DNA from: an uncultured Clostridia bacterium
GTDB taxonomy: Bacteria; Bacillota; Clostridia; Oscillospirales; Acutalibacteraceae
Assembly: GCA_946555465.1 (NCBI GenBank)
Contig: CAMNST010000004.1
Span: 124,001 to 188,000 of the forward strand
Direction of reading: 5' to 3'
DNA: 64,000 nucleotides
The translations under genes were made by a program, and so were the position numbers. This document shows positions 33,940 through 42,851 of this stretch, one piece after another. Under the pieces are notes generated by a model, which worked only from the letters and a program-made list of their open reading frames with translations, ran no database searches and was not told where the DNA came from. Positions within the stretch are counted from its first letter, which is position 1. Every line of letters starts with the position of its first letter.

Positions 33940-35424
33940 TCAAGAAATAAAATTCCAACTGTCAATATTTGAAAAGAAATTTCCGTAATATCCCTGCATA
34001 TCACCGTTCATTGCTTTTGAATAACATATCATTCCTTTTTTATAGAGAAGGGGAATATACGGTGTTTCTTCGTTGAATGCAAGTATAAATTTGCCGAGTT
34101 CTTCTTCACCCGACATATATTGCTCATAAAGTTTGATGCATTTTAAATTTTCATCATCAATACCGTATCTTGCGGCTCCGTCTTCGCCGAAAAATGAATA
34201 AAGATTCATATCGTCGGGCAGTTTTATTTCACCTATATATATGTCGAAGTTAACGCTTTCTATTCTTTGGGTATATGTGTTGTTGCTGACTTTTTCGATG
34301 TTAACTTTAAATCCCGCTGCTTCAAGTTGTGTTTTCAGCAAAGTTGCGGCGGCAATGCGGTTTTCATTTTCGTTAACAAGTATTGAAAGGTTCAGTTCAC
34401 TGCTGCTGTAGCCGCTCTGGGAAACTGCCTGCTTGGCCGTTGCTGTATCTGCCGCGGGTGAAAACAGACTGATGTTGTTTATTGCTTTGAAATATGGATT
34501 GAATACAGATGTTGCGGCGCTTGCATATCCTGAATATGCGCTTTCCGAAAGAATTGTTCTGTCGGCCGCAAGTGATATTGCACGGCGGATTTGTGCATTT
34601 GCGGTTATGCGCCCCATTGAATTTACGCCGATAAAAACAAGATTGTTCATATTCACTGCTTTTTTTGCACAAGACATTCTTTTTGAAGTATCGGTGCTCA
34701 TATCCCTGAATGCATAGGAGATGTTGCCGATATTAACAGCGTTGTCTATTGAGTCTGCCGCCGCGATATTTACAAGGTTTATTGTTGTAATGCTGGGGCT
34801 GAATTTGTCATTGACATTTGCTTTTAAAACTGTTTTTCCATCCACATTTTTATAACTGTATCTGCCGTTTCCTATCGGAAAACCTTCGTCATCATCATTT
34901 GTTGATGCAATCGGAAATGTCAGCAGATTTACAGCATAAGGGTTGGCATATTTCAGGCTGATTATAACCGAGTTTCCGTTTTGATAAACAGAGTCAAAAC
35001 AATCGAGAGCCCCCTGATATGCAGGCGATTTCATTGCTGCATTAACGGAATAGACAACATCCTCAATATCAATTTCGCTTCCGTCTGAAAACTTAAGGTT
35101 TGGATTGATATCAACTCTCAGTGTTTTGCTGTCGGTAAATGCATATCCGGTTGCTATATTGGTTATGGTTTCATAATTTTCGTCAATATCAAATAACGAT
35201 TCAAAAACCAGTGACGAAAGCACCTGGTTATTCTGGGTTTCCGCTTTGAACGGATCAAGACTGTCTGACTGAGTGTAACTTAGTTTAAAAGTGGTATTGT
35301 CTGTAATTTTAGCGGTAGTCGGCTGAGTTTCGGTCACATTCTCTTCTTTCTTTGCACCGCATCCGCAAAAACAGGAAACAATCATAACGATTGCCAAAAA
35401 GAAGGCAATATATTTTTTTTGCAT
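33940..35424 (-). CDS. Oligopeptide-type ABC substrate-binding lipoprotein
   Basis: A 494-aa family 5 solute-binding protein. The signal ends in a lipobox (SCFCGC), with lipidation at about Cys20-22, followed by a KKEENVTETQPTT linker. The mature part has the SBP_bac_5 pattern (SLVFESLFDID, the DGSEIDIEDVVYSV region and IRRAISLAADRTIL). It binds peptides, nickel or other ligands outside the cell. No permease or ATPase genes are adjacent, so it is an orphan binding protein that may feed a transporter encoded elsewhere. Confidence 0.88.
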   Translation of the reverse strand: MQKKYIAFFLAIVMIVSCFCGCGAKKEENVTETQPTTAKITDNTTFKLSYTQSDSLDPFKAETQNNQVLSSLVFESLFDIDENYETITNIATGYAFTDSKTLRVDINPNLKFSDGSEIDIEDVVYSVNAAMKSPAYQGALDCFDSVYQNGNSVIISLKYANPYAVNLLTFPIASTNDDDEGFPIGNGRYSYKNVDGKTVLKANVNDKFSPSITTINLVNIAAADSIDNAVNIGNISYAFRDMSTDTSKRMSCAKKAVNMNNLVFIGVNSMGRITANAQIRRAISLAADRTILSESAYSGYASAATSVFNPYFKAINNISLFSPAADTATAKQAVSQSGYSSSELNLSILVNENENRIAAATLLKTQLEAAGFKVNIEKVSNNTYTQRIESVNFDIYIGEIKLPDDMNLYSFFGEDGAARYGIDDENLKCIKLYEQYMSGEEELGKFILAFNEETPYIPLLYKKGMICYSKAMNGDMQGYYGNFFSNIDSWNFIS

Positions 35425-35426
35425 AT

Positions 35427-36200
35427 TTATCTCCTTATCAGCGATGTATTTATTGCTTTTCCGGTTTCATTATCTATTTCAAAAAGACATCCTTCAAGGA
35501 CGCATGTGCCGTCTTCCGTGATAAAACGAACCGGAAGATTGGTTGTCAGTTTTTCTATAACGCATTCAGGCTTTACACCAAGAATGCTGTAATACGGGCC
35601 GGTCATCCCGAGATCGGTGATGTAACCTGTTCCCTGCGGTAAAATCTGATTGTCGTTCGTCTGGGTGTGGGTATGCGTTCCGAAAATTGCAGAAATTTTT
35701 CCGTCAAGGAAAAAGCCCATAGCCCTTTTTTCCGACGTGGTTTCAGCGTGAAAATCAATTATAATTATGTTTATTCCCTGTGAATGAATTTCGTCAACAA
35801 TATCATTTATGATATGAAAAGGATTTTCAACAGGTTCCATAAATACACTGCCCTGAAGGTTGATTACTGCAATGCGGCAGTATCCTTTGTCGATTATTTC
35901 ATAACCTCTTCCGGGCGCGGTGCGGTGGTAATTTGCAGGTCTTATAACAGGATTGTTTTCATTTAAATAATCATATATTTCCCTGCGTTTCAGGCTGTGG
36001 TTGCCGAGCGTTATCAGATCAACTCCGCTGTCTAAAATAAAGTTTGCACTGTAGGGAGTGATTCCGTTTCCTACAGCGGAATTTTCACCGTTGGCAATTA
36101 CAATATCCGCACCAAGTTCTTTTTTTAGTTTGGGTAATTCTTTTCTGAGATAATCGCATCCCTGCTGAGAGACGATATCTCCTATTGCAAGTATCTTCAA
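35427..36200 (-). CDS. ymdB: YmdB-family metallophosphoesterase
   Basis: A 257-aa calcineurin-like phosphoesterase of the YmdB/TIGR00282 family: KILAIGDIVSQQG (metal), NGENSAVGNG, LGNHSLKR, DFHAETTSEKRAMG and GTHTHTQT. B. subtilis YmdB hydrolyses 2',3'-cyclic nucleotides and affects biofilm and motility gene expression. I start it at TTG 36200 (MKILAIG), which has AAAGGTG six bases upstream; the longer frame from 36230 has no RBS. Divergent from the LOG gene. Confidence 0.9.
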   Translation of the reverse strand: MKILAIGDIVSQQGCDYLRKELPKLKKELGADIVIANGENSAVGNGITPYSANFILDSGVDLITLGNHSLKRREIYDYLNENNPVIRPANYHRTAPGRGYEIIDKGYCRIAVINLQGSVFMEPVENPFHIINDIVDEIHSQGINIIIIDFHAETTSEKRAMGFFLDGKISAIFGTHTHTQTNDNQILPQGTGYITDLGMTGPYYSILGVKPECVIEKLTTNLPVRFITEDGTCVLEGCLFEIDNETGKAINTSLIRR

Positions 36201-36276
36201 AATGACACCTTTTCTATATATTAAGTGCAAATATTATACTATATATTAAAAATAAAAACAATACTTGCCTGCCTGT

Positions 36277-36305
36277 TTGACTTAAAATTAACATTGTGTT
36301 AAAAT
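36277..36305 (+). promoter_or_regulatory. Promoter of the LOG-family gene
   Basis: TTGACT (36277-36282) and TAAAAT (36300-36305), spacing 17, about 60 nt before the start. Confidence 0.65.
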
Positions 36306-36365
36306 TATTTGTACTATTTGCTTTTTAAAAACATATATTAATAATAAAAATATTCGGGTGATAAA

Positions 36366-36944
36366 ATGACAATTTGTGTTTATGGCGCTGCAAGCAGCGA
36401 GATAGATGAAAAATATATCAGAAGTATTGAAGATATGGCTTTTGAATTGGCAAAAAAGGGGCATAATCTTGTGTTCGGTGCCGGTGGACAGGGGCTTATG
36501 GGTGCTGCAGCGCGCGGGTTTAAAAAAGGCGGTGCAAAAATTACAGGTGTAATTCCCAAGTTTTTTAAAGAGGCAGATGTTGAAGCCATTTTTGAAGAGT
36601 GTGATGAACTTGTTTTTACCGAAACAATGCGTGAAAGAAAAGCAGAAATGGAGGCACGCGCCGATGCCTTTGTTATTGCTCCGGGCGGAATAGGCACTTT
36701 TGAAGAATTTTTTGAAATACTGACATTGAAGCAGTTAGGCAGGCATAATAAGAAAATAGCGGTATATAATATTTGCGGCTATTATGATTCGATGGAAAAC
36801 CTTATGGAAAATGCAATCGCACAGTGTTTTGTAAAAGAAAAATGCAAAGAAATATATAAGATAGTTGATAATTATGATGAACTGGTAAACTATCTTAATC
36901 AGCAGGATGAAAATATCAATGTGTCCGAACTGAAAAACGGATGA
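36366..36944 (+). CDS. LOG-family nucleotide phosphoribohydrolase
   Basis: A 192-aa protein of the LOG (lonely guy, TIGR00730) family with a Rossmann-type start (VYGAASSEIDE), the substrate loop FGAGGQGLMGAAARG and the catalytic PGGIGTFEEFFE. Members cleave nucleoside 5'-monophosphates such as cytokinin ribosides to base plus ribose-5-phosphate; many bacterial ones act on AMP and related nucleotides. It is monocistronic with a terminator right after it. Confidence 0.92.
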   Translation: MTICVYGAASSEIDEKYIRSIEDMAFELAKKGHNLVFGAGGQGLMGAAARGFKKGGAKITGVIPKFFKEADVEAIFEECDELVFTETMRERKAEMEARADAFVIAPGGIGTFEEFFEILTLKQLGRHNKKIAVYNICGYYDSMENLMENAIAQCFVKEKCKEIYKIVDNYDELVNYLNQQDENINVSELKNG

Positions 36945-36961
36945 TTATATTTCAGTAAGAA

Positions 36962-37000
36962 AAAAGCCGAAAAGCAACTTAAACTGCTTTTCGGCTTTTT
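36962..37000. terminator. Bidirectional terminator
   Basis: AAAAGCCGAAAAGCA (36962-36976) pairs with TGCTTTTCGGCTTTT (36985-36999), between convergent genes. Confidence 0.88.
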
Positions 37001-37001
37001 G

Positions 37002-37325
37002 TTAGGATTTTGCTTTTTTTCCGGATTTCGGAACAGGAGTTATTTTTTCAAGTTCAGATACGACTGTTTTACTGAAATCAACATTGTCAATATCTAAAAT
37101 ATAACATTCCTTTGCTCCTTTATACGGAAACCCTTTTTCGGCATTTTTCATTAAATCATCAATAACTTTATTCTGTTTTACAAAGGCGGTATTGTCACAT
37201 ACTGTGATTACCGGCTTATCGTTTACATAAACCATATATTCGCCGAACATTTTTTTGTATCTTATATCACCGATACCCTGAAGTTGTTCGCAGACATATT
37301 CAATATATTCTATTGTTGTTGCCAT
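37002..37325 (-). CDS. TfoX/Sxy N-terminal domain protein
   Basis: A 107-aa protein made only of the TfoX/Sxy N-terminal domain: YKKMFGEYMVYVNDKPVI and DNTAFVKQNK, then the GFPYKGAKECYILDID strand block. In Gammaproteobacteria the full TfoX induces competence; stand-alone N-domains in Firmicutes have no proven role. A Lys-rich tail (PVPKSGKKAKS) is present. It lies 26 nt downstream of the acetyltransferase gene. Confidence 0.85.
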   Translation of the reverse strand: MATTIEYIEYVCEQLQGIGDIRYKKMFGEYMVYVNDKPVITVCDNTAFVKQNKVIDDLMKNAEKGFPYKGAKECYILDIDNVDFSKTVVSELEKITPVPKSGKKAKS

Positions 37326-37350
37326 AAATTCCTCCTTGGTATTTTATGTT

Positions 37351-37968
37351 TTAAAACAGTTCCTTTTTTAGTTCTATGGCATCGGCATCTGTTATTTTTC
37401 TTATTGTTTTGCAGGGATTGCCGACAGCAAGTGAATTCGGCTCTATGTCTTTTGTGACAACGCTTCCTGCACCTATAACACAGCCGTCACCAATCGTAAC
37501 TCCGCCTGTTATGGTTGCGTTGCTCGCTATCCAGCAATTATTGCCGATTGTGATAGGTTTGCCGTATTCATAGTCGTAAAGCGTGCCGTCTTCACGTTTT
37601 CGTATATTTCTGTCCTGCCAGCGAAGCGGGTGGACCGGTGTTACAATAGAAACATTAGGACCGATTAATACATTGTCTCCGATGGTTACAGGACAGGTAT
37701 CAAGAACAGTTAAATTGAAATTGGCATAAAAATTTTCACCTACCGAAGTGAAAATGCCGTAATCAAAATAAACCGGGCCCTGAATATATACACCTTCCTT
37801 TTTGTTCGGCAGCAGTTCTTTTAAAATTTCTTCCCGCTTTTCTTCTTCATCGTCAAAAGTATCGTTGTACAGTTTTGAGAGACGATGTGCCTGTGTTCTG
37901 ATTTTTTCAAGTTCTTTATCACTGGGGTCATATATTTTGCCTGAAATCATTTTTTCTTTTTCGGTCAT
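37351..37968 (-). CDS. Sugar O-acetyltransferase (maltose/galactoside type)
   Basis: A 205-aa hexapeptide-repeat acetyltransferase. I start it at the ATG at 37968 (MTEKEKMISGKIYDPSDKEL), with AGGAGG six bases upstream, not at the 14-codon longer frame. The N-terminal helical domain carries the maltose-acetyltransferase signature (SGKIYDPSDKEL). Left-handed beta-helix turns follow, with the acetyl-CoA catalytic histidine in VTPVHPLRWQDR and NNCWIASNATITGGVTIGDG. It acetylates a sugar from acetyl-CoA in the cytoplasm; physiological role unclear. Confidence 0.9.
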   Translation of the reverse strand: MTEKEKMISGKIYDPSDKELEKIRTQAHRLSKLYNDTFDDEEEKREEILKELLPNKKEGVYIQGPVYFDYGIFTSVGENFYANFNLTVLDTCPVTIGDNVLIGPNVSIVTPVHPLRWQDRNIRKREDGTLYDYEYGKPITIGNNCWIASNATITGGVTIGDGCVIGAGSVVTKDIEPNSLAVGNPCKTIRKITDADAIELKKELF

Positions 37969-38079
37969 AATTCCTCCTGCAGATAGGTTTTTCAACACGT
38001 GATTTTTCATAATTGATTATAGCATAGATTTGCTGTTAGTAAACTATTTTTTTACTCATTTTACAATAATTTATTTTGA

Positions 38080-38108
38080 TTGATTATCAGTATTTATTAT
38101 GATATAAT
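38080..38108 (+). promoter_or_regulatory. Promoter of the rnf operon
   Basis: TTGATT (38080-38085) and TATAAT (38103-38108), spacing 17, 40 nt before the rnfC ATG. Confidence 0.75.
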
Positions 38109-38147
38109 AAAAATATATCTGCAATTATTTTGAAGGGATGTAGGTTT

Positions 38148-39470
38148 ATGAAAAAAGGAACATTCAAAAGGGGTGTTCATCCTTATGAGGGCAAGGAGTT
38201 CTCAAAGGATTGCGCCATACGAAGTATTTGTGCTTCCGATGTTATGGTTTATCCGTTAACCCAGCATATCGGAGCGCCTGCAAAACCTGTTGTTTCGGCG
38301 GGAGATCGTGTTCTGAAAGGGCAGTTAATTGCTGAGGCAGGCGGATTTGTTTCCGCGCCTGTTCACAGTGCGGTTTCCGGAACAGTAAAATCCATTGAGG
38401 ACAGACTTCTTGTCGGCGGCAACAAGGGAAAATGCATTGTTATTGAAAATGATAATGCATATGAAACCACTGCTGATTTCGGTAAGAGCAGGGAACTTTC
38501 CGATTTTACCGGAAGTGATATTGTTGATATTATCAGCAAAAGCGGTATTGTGGGACTCGGAGGTGCAGGTTTCCCGACAGGGGTAAAACTATCACCTAAA
38601 AATCCGCAGAATATTGATACACTTATAATAAACGGCTGCGAATGTGAACCGTACCTTACTTCCGATTATCGTTTGATGATTGAAAAAAGTGATGAAATTG
38701 TTCTTGGCATTCTTGCCGTTCTTAAAATTTTCCCCGCTGCAAAGGCTGTAATAGGCATTGAAAATAATAAAAACGATGCAATTAAACTTTTTGAGGAAAA
38801 AACAGCGTCACAGGAAAAAATCAGTGTTAAAGCACTGAAAACAAAGTATCCGCAGGGCGGTGAACGCCAGTTGATTTATGCAGTTACAGGCAGAAAAATC
38901 AACTCAAAAATGCTTCCTGCCGATAAGGGATGCATTGTTATGAATACGGCAAGTTGCTATGCGGTTTATGAGGCTGTATACAAGAGTATGCCTCTTATTC
39001 ATAAAGTGATGACAATTACCGGTGAGGCTGCAAATTCTCCCTGCAATCTTGATGTTCCGATAGGAATAAGCCAGAATGATGTTCTTGAGGCAGCGGGCGG
39101 TGCCAAAGATGATGTTGTTAAATTCATTTCAGGCGGACCGATGATGGGTATGGCTATCAGCAGTCTTGATGTTCCTGTTGTTAAAACATCTTCTTCCATT
39201 CTTGCATTTTCAAAAGATGATGTTGCGGCACTTAAACAGTCTGCCTGCATTCACTGCGGAAAGTGTGTTGGCGTATGCCCCGGATTTCTTGTTCCGCAGA
39301 TGATGGCAAAGGCAGTTAGATCAAATGATTTTGAACGCTTTGATTCTCTCGGCGGAATGGAATGTATTGAATGCGGATGCTGCACTTATATATGCCCTGC
39401 CAAGATTCCGCTTACACAGATGTTTAAAGTGGGCAAGGCAAATGTTCGCGATGTGAAAGCAAAAGGATAG
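38148..39470 (+). CDS. rnfC: Rnf complex subunit RnfC
   Basis: A 440-aa RnfC. The ATG at 38148 is preferred; the longer frame uses a TTG at 38130 with no better RBS. The flavoprotein-like region has GIVGLGGAGFPTGVK (NADH/FMN site). Two [4Fe-4S] motifs lie at the C-terminus: CIHCGKCVGVCP (from 367) and CIECGCCTYICP (from 406). RnfC takes electrons from or gives them to NADH in the ferredoxin:NAD+ oxidoreductase that pumps Na+ or H+. First gene of rnfCDGEAB, as in Clostridium and Acetobacterium. RnfD follows after 12 nt. Confidence 0.95.
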   Translation: MKKGTFKRGVHPYEGKEFSKDCAIRSICASDVMVYPLTQHIGAPAKPVVSAGDRVLKGQLIAEAGGFVSAPVHSAVSGTVKSIEDRLLVGGNKGKCIVIENDNAYETTADFGKSRELSDFTGSDIVDIISKSGIVGLGGAGFPTGVKLSPKNPQNIDTLIINGCECEPYLTSDYRLMIEKSDEIVLGILAVLKIFPAAKAVIGIENNKNDAIKLFEEKTASQEKISVKALKTKYPQGGERQLIYAVTGRKINSKMLPADKGCIVMNTASCYAVYEAVYKSMPLIHKVMTITGEAANSPCNLDVPIGISQNDVLEAAGGAKDDVVKFISGGPMMGMAISSLDVPVVKTSSSILAFSKDDVAALKQSACIHCGKCVGVCPGFLVPQMMAKAVRSNDFERFDSLGGMECIECGCCTYICPAKIPLTQMFKVGKANVRDVKAKG

Positions 39471-39482
39471 GAGGATTGGTTT

Positions 39483-40421
39483 ATGTTTAATGTTTCTATA
39501 TCTCCTCATGTGAGGTCACAGAACACAACAAAAGCAATTATGCGCGATGTGGTTATTTCGCTTCTTCCTGTTCTTGCTTTTGGTGTTTATCAGTTTGGTA
39601 TTGACGCTCTGATTGTTATTGCAATCAGTGTTGCAACTTGTGTAATCAGCGAATTGCTGTTTGAACTTATTGCTAAAAAACCGATAACCGTATTTGATTA
39701 CAGTGCGGTTGTTACGGGTCTTATTCTTGCAATAAATCTTCCTGCAACAGTGCCGTGGTGGATTCCTGTTATCGGCGGCGTATTTGCGATTATAGCAGTT
39801 AAAATGCTTTTCGGCGGTCTCGGTCAGAATTTTATGAACCCGGCACTTGCCGCAAGATGTTTTCTTCTTATTTCATTCACTTCAATAATGAATGATTTTT
39901 CTGTTGACGGAGTATCCGGTGCAACGCCGCTTGCTCTTTTAAAGGCCGGCGAAACACCTGATGTTTTAACTCTTTTCTTAGGCTTTCACGGTGGATGCAT
40001 AGGCGAAGTTTCTGCACTTGCAATTTTAATCGGCGGACTTTATCTGATGATTAAAAAAGTTATTTCACCTCGTATACCAATTACATATATATTGTCAACT
40101 CTTGCATTTATAGTTATTATAAATCTTGTTTCGGGCAATGATCTTTCGGTAAATTACCTTGCAGGCGAACTTTTCTCGGGCGGTCTTCTTGTTGGTGCAT
40201 TCTTTATGGCAACGGATTATGCAACCAGTCCGATAACCGCAAAAGGGCAAATTCTTTATGGTGTGATTTTAGGCTTGCTTACATCGCTGTTCAGAATGCT
40301 CGGTTCATCTGCCGAAGGTGTTTCATACGCAATTATAATCGGAAACCTTCTTGTTCCGATTATTGAAAAAATTACAATACCAAAGCCTTTCGGCTGTGAA
40401 AAAGCGAAAGGAGAAAAATAA
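39483..40421 (+). CDS. rnfD: Rnf complex subunit RnfD
   Basis: A 312-aa membrane subunit with about ten helices. The covalent FMN site is DGVSGATPLALLK, with Thr148 in the SGAT motif. Other conserved pieces are VVTGLILAINLPATVPWW and FGGLGQNFMNPALAARCFLL. RnfD is part of the ion-translocating core. RBS AGGAGG precedes the ATG. Its stop overlaps the rnfG start by one base (TAATG). Confidence 0.95.
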   Translation: MFNVSISPHVRSQNTTKAIMRDVVISLLPVLAFGVYQFGIDALIVIAISVATCVISELLFELIAKKPITVFDYSAVVTGLILAINLPATVPWWIPVIGGVFAIIAVKMLFGGLGQNFMNPALAARCFLLISFTSIMNDFSVDGVSGATPLALLKAGETPDVLTLFLGFHGGCIGEVSALAILIGGLYLMIKKVISPRIPITYILSTLAFIVIINLVSGNDLSVNYLAGELFSGGLLVGAFFMATDYATSPITAKGQILYGVILGLLTSLFRMLGSSAEGVSYAIIIGNLLVPIIEKITIPKPFGCEKAKGEK

Positions 40422-41587
40422 TGGCAAAGAAAAAGTCAAGTATTATAGTAAATACTCTGGTTCTTGTAATTGTAACATTTGTTGCAATCGCAGCATTGGC
40501 TGTTGTTAATCAGATAACAAAGGAACCTATTGCTCAGGCAGAACTTAACGCAAGAGCGGAAGTTTATAAAACCGTTTATGCCGAAGCAGCAAGTTTTGAT
40601 GAGGTTGAAAACACGCAGCAGATGCTTGAAAATGCTCCTGAAATGCTGACAAATGCAGGTTATGACGGATGTGTTATTGATGATGTTTTAGCGGTTACCG
40701 ATACAAACGGAGATACAGCAGGTTATGTTATTGCGGCTTCTTCACCAAGCGGTTACGGCGGAAATATTCAGGTTGCAGTCGGTATTACAAAAGACGGTGT
40801 AATAAAGGGTGTAGACATTGTTTCTCATAATGAAACTGCAGGTCTCGGTTCAAAATGTACCGAACCTGAATTCAAATCACAGTTTGCAGGCAAAACGGCA
40901 GCAATTCTTGAATATTCAAAAACAGGTGCATCTGCCGAAAATGAAATTGATGCAATCAGCGGTGCAACAATCACAACAAATGCCGTTACTGAAGCAGTTA
41001 ATGCTGCAATAGTATTTTATCAGGATAGTTTTGCCGGTGGTGTTAAAGAAAAAGCTGAAAATGTAACAGTTGATAATGCAGAGGAAACAGATAACGGATA
41101 CAGGATTACTGTTACCACCAAAAAAGGTTTTGCTGGTGACATTACATTGGCAGTTGAAATCGGAAAAGATTCAATAATAAATGGGTTTGAAATTTTAAGT
41201 TCCAACGAAACTGAGGGCTACGGCGCCAAAGCCAATGAACCGGATTATGCCGAGCAGTTTGTTGGTCTCAAGGCGGATAGAATAACTTATTCGGCAACGG
41301 GTGCACTTAAGGAGAATAATGAGGTTGACGCTATTTCGGGTGCAACTTACACAACCAAGGCTATAGATATGGCGGTTAATGAAGCCATTAAATATTATCA
41401 GGAAAATTACGGCGGCGGTTTATCGGAAAGTTTTGCTGATGAAAATGTGCAGACATCAGATGCAGCATCAAGTGCAACTCCGCTGAGCAGTTGTATTCGC
41501 CTGCGTAAAAGATTTTGTGCACAAAGCAAAGGAACAATTTTATTTGATATTGATATGAATCCTGTAATATCAGCGAAAGGAGAGTGA
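40421..41587 (+). CDS. rnfG: RnfG with two FMN-binding domains
   Basis: A 388-aa RnfG with an N-terminal membrane helix (about 8-28) and two FMN_bind domains in tandem. The first carries the flavinylation motif SGAT at 180-183 (AISGATITTNAVTEAV), the second at 306-309 (AISGATYTTKAIDMAV). Each is preceded by an ETAGLGSK- or ETEGYGAK-type motif. Typical RnfG subunits have one domain and about 200 residues, so this is a duplication and probably carries two covalent FMN on the outer face. The C-terminal 50 residues are unlike other RnfG, with two cysteines. RBS GGAG is present. Confidence 0.92.
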   Translation: MAKKKSSIIVNTLVLVIVTFVAIAALAVVNQITKEPIAQAELNARAEVYKTVYAEAASFDEVENTQQMLENAPEMLTNAGYDGCVIDDVLAVTDTNGDTAGYVIAASSPSGYGGNIQVAVGITKDGVIKGVDIVSHNETAGLGSKCTEPEFKSQFAGKTAAILEYSKTGASAENEIDAISGATITTNAVTEAVNAAIVFYQDSFAGGVKEKAENVTVDNAEETDNGYRITVTTKKGFAGDITLAVEIGKDSIINGFEILSSNETEGYGAKANEPDYAEQFVGLKADRITYSATGALKENNEVDAISGATYTTKAIDMAVNEAIKYYQENYGGGLSESFADENVQTSDAASSATPLSSCIRLRKRFCAQSKGTILFDIDMNPVISAKGE

Positions 41588-41591
41588 GACA

Positions 41592-42269
41592 ATGAAAGCA
41601 ATATTGGAAAGACTTTATAACGGAATTATCAAGGAAAATCCTACTTTTGTGCTTATGCTTGGTATGTGTCCCACTCTTGCAGTTACCACAAGCGCAAAAA
41701 ACGGTCTCGGTATGGGTGTTGCAACAATGGCAGTTCTTATTATGTCAAATATGCTGATATCCCTTCTTCGCAAGGTGATACCTCAGGGCGTGAGAGTGCC
41801 TGTTTATATCATTATTATTGCTTCATTCGTAACAATCGTTGAAATGCTTATGCATGCTTATGTTACCGCTCTTTATGACAGTCTCGGTATTTTTATTCCG
41901 CTTATTGTTGTAAACTGCATTATTCTGGGCAGAGCAGAAACCTATGCTTCAAAGAATAATGTTCTTCTTTCAATTTTTGATGGTGTCGGTATAGGACTTG
42001 GTTTTACAATCGGTCTTACCGTTATCGGAATTGTACGTGAACTTCTGGGCAGCGGAACAATTTTCGGCAAACAGATTATGCCTGAAAGTTTTGAGCCTGT
42101 TTCAATATTTGTTATGGCACCGGGTGCATTTTTTGTGCTTGCAATTCTTTGTGCTTTACAGAATAAGTTCAAACTCAAAGGTGCTAACCGTCATGTTAAA
42201 GGAAAAGGCGGATGCAGCGGAAACTGCGCGCAATGCAAAGCAGCCGGGGAGGTAGAAAATAATGGTTAA
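41592..42269 (+). CDS. rnfE: Rnf complex subunit RnfE
   Basis: A 225-aa membrane subunit of the RnfE/NqrD family, with about six helices. Conserved VLMLGMCPTLAVTTSAKNG and VVNCIILGRAETYASKNN contain the cysteines that hold the [2Fe-2S] or Fe centre shared with RnfA. After the usual end it has an added tail with three cysteines (CSGNCAQC, about residue 210). RBS AAAGGAGAG lies upstream, and the 3' end overlaps rnfA by 8 nt. Confidence 0.95.
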   Translation: MKAILERLYNGIIKENPTFVLMLGMCPTLAVTTSAKNGLGMGVATMAVLIMSNMLISLLRKVIPQGVRVPVYIIIIASFVTIVEMLMHAYVTALYDSLGIFIPLIVVNCIILGRAETYASKNNVLLSIFDGVGIGLGFTIGLTVIGIVRELLGSGTIFGKQIMPESFEPVSIFVMAPGAFFVLAILCALQNKFKLKGANRHVKGKGGCSGNCAQCKAAGEVENNG

Positions 42270-42840
42270 AACTTTATTTTTAGTTCTTCTTACAACAGCA
42301 CTTATTAATAATGTTGTATTAAGTCAGTTCCTTGGTATCTGTCCGTTTCTCGGCGTATCAAGAAATATAAAAACAGCAGCAGGTATGGGCGGTGCTGTAG
42401 TATTTGTTATTACACTTTCAAGTGCTGTATCAAGTCTGCTTTACACATATGTTCTTGAAAAATTAAATTTAACTTACTTAAAAACGATTGTATTTATTAT
42501 TGTAATTGCATTTCTTGTTCAACTTGTTGAACTATTCCTGAAAAAATCCGTTCCGTCTCTTTATAAGAGTCTGGGCGTGTATCTTCCTCTTATTACAACA
42601 AACTGTGCGGTGCTTGGCACAGCACTTACAAATGTTCAGTCATCAAATGATTTTGTAACAAGTGTTGTAACAGGTTTTGGAACAGCAGTTGGTTTCTGCA
42701 TTGCAATCGTGATTATGGCGGGTGTTCGTGAAAAGACGGAAACAAATGATTTTCCTGCTTCATTTAGGGGAACCCCTGCAGTGTTGATGACTGCATGTCT
42801 GATGTCTATTGCCTTTTATGGTTTTAATGCTTTTGCATAG
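42262..42840 (+). CDS. rnfA: Rnf complex subunit RnfA
   Basis: A 192-aa membrane subunit of the RnfA/NqrE family, about six helices, with the conserved LSQFLGICPFLGVSR and PLITTNCAVLGTAL motifs whose cysteines form the intramembrane Fe site together with RnfE. RBS GGGGAGG lies within the rnfE end. It ends 11 nt before rnfB. Confidence 0.95.
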   Translation: MVKTLFLVLLTTALINNVVLSQFLGICPFLGVSRNIKTAAGMGGAVVFVITLSSAVSSLLYTYVLEKLNLTYLKTIVFIIVIAFLVQLVELFLKKSVPSLYKSLGVYLPLITTNCAVLGTALTNVQSSNDFVTSVVTGFGTAVGFCIAIVIMAGVREKTETNDFPASFRGTPAVLMTACLMSIAFYGFNAFA

Positions 42841-42851
42841 GAGGGTGCCGT

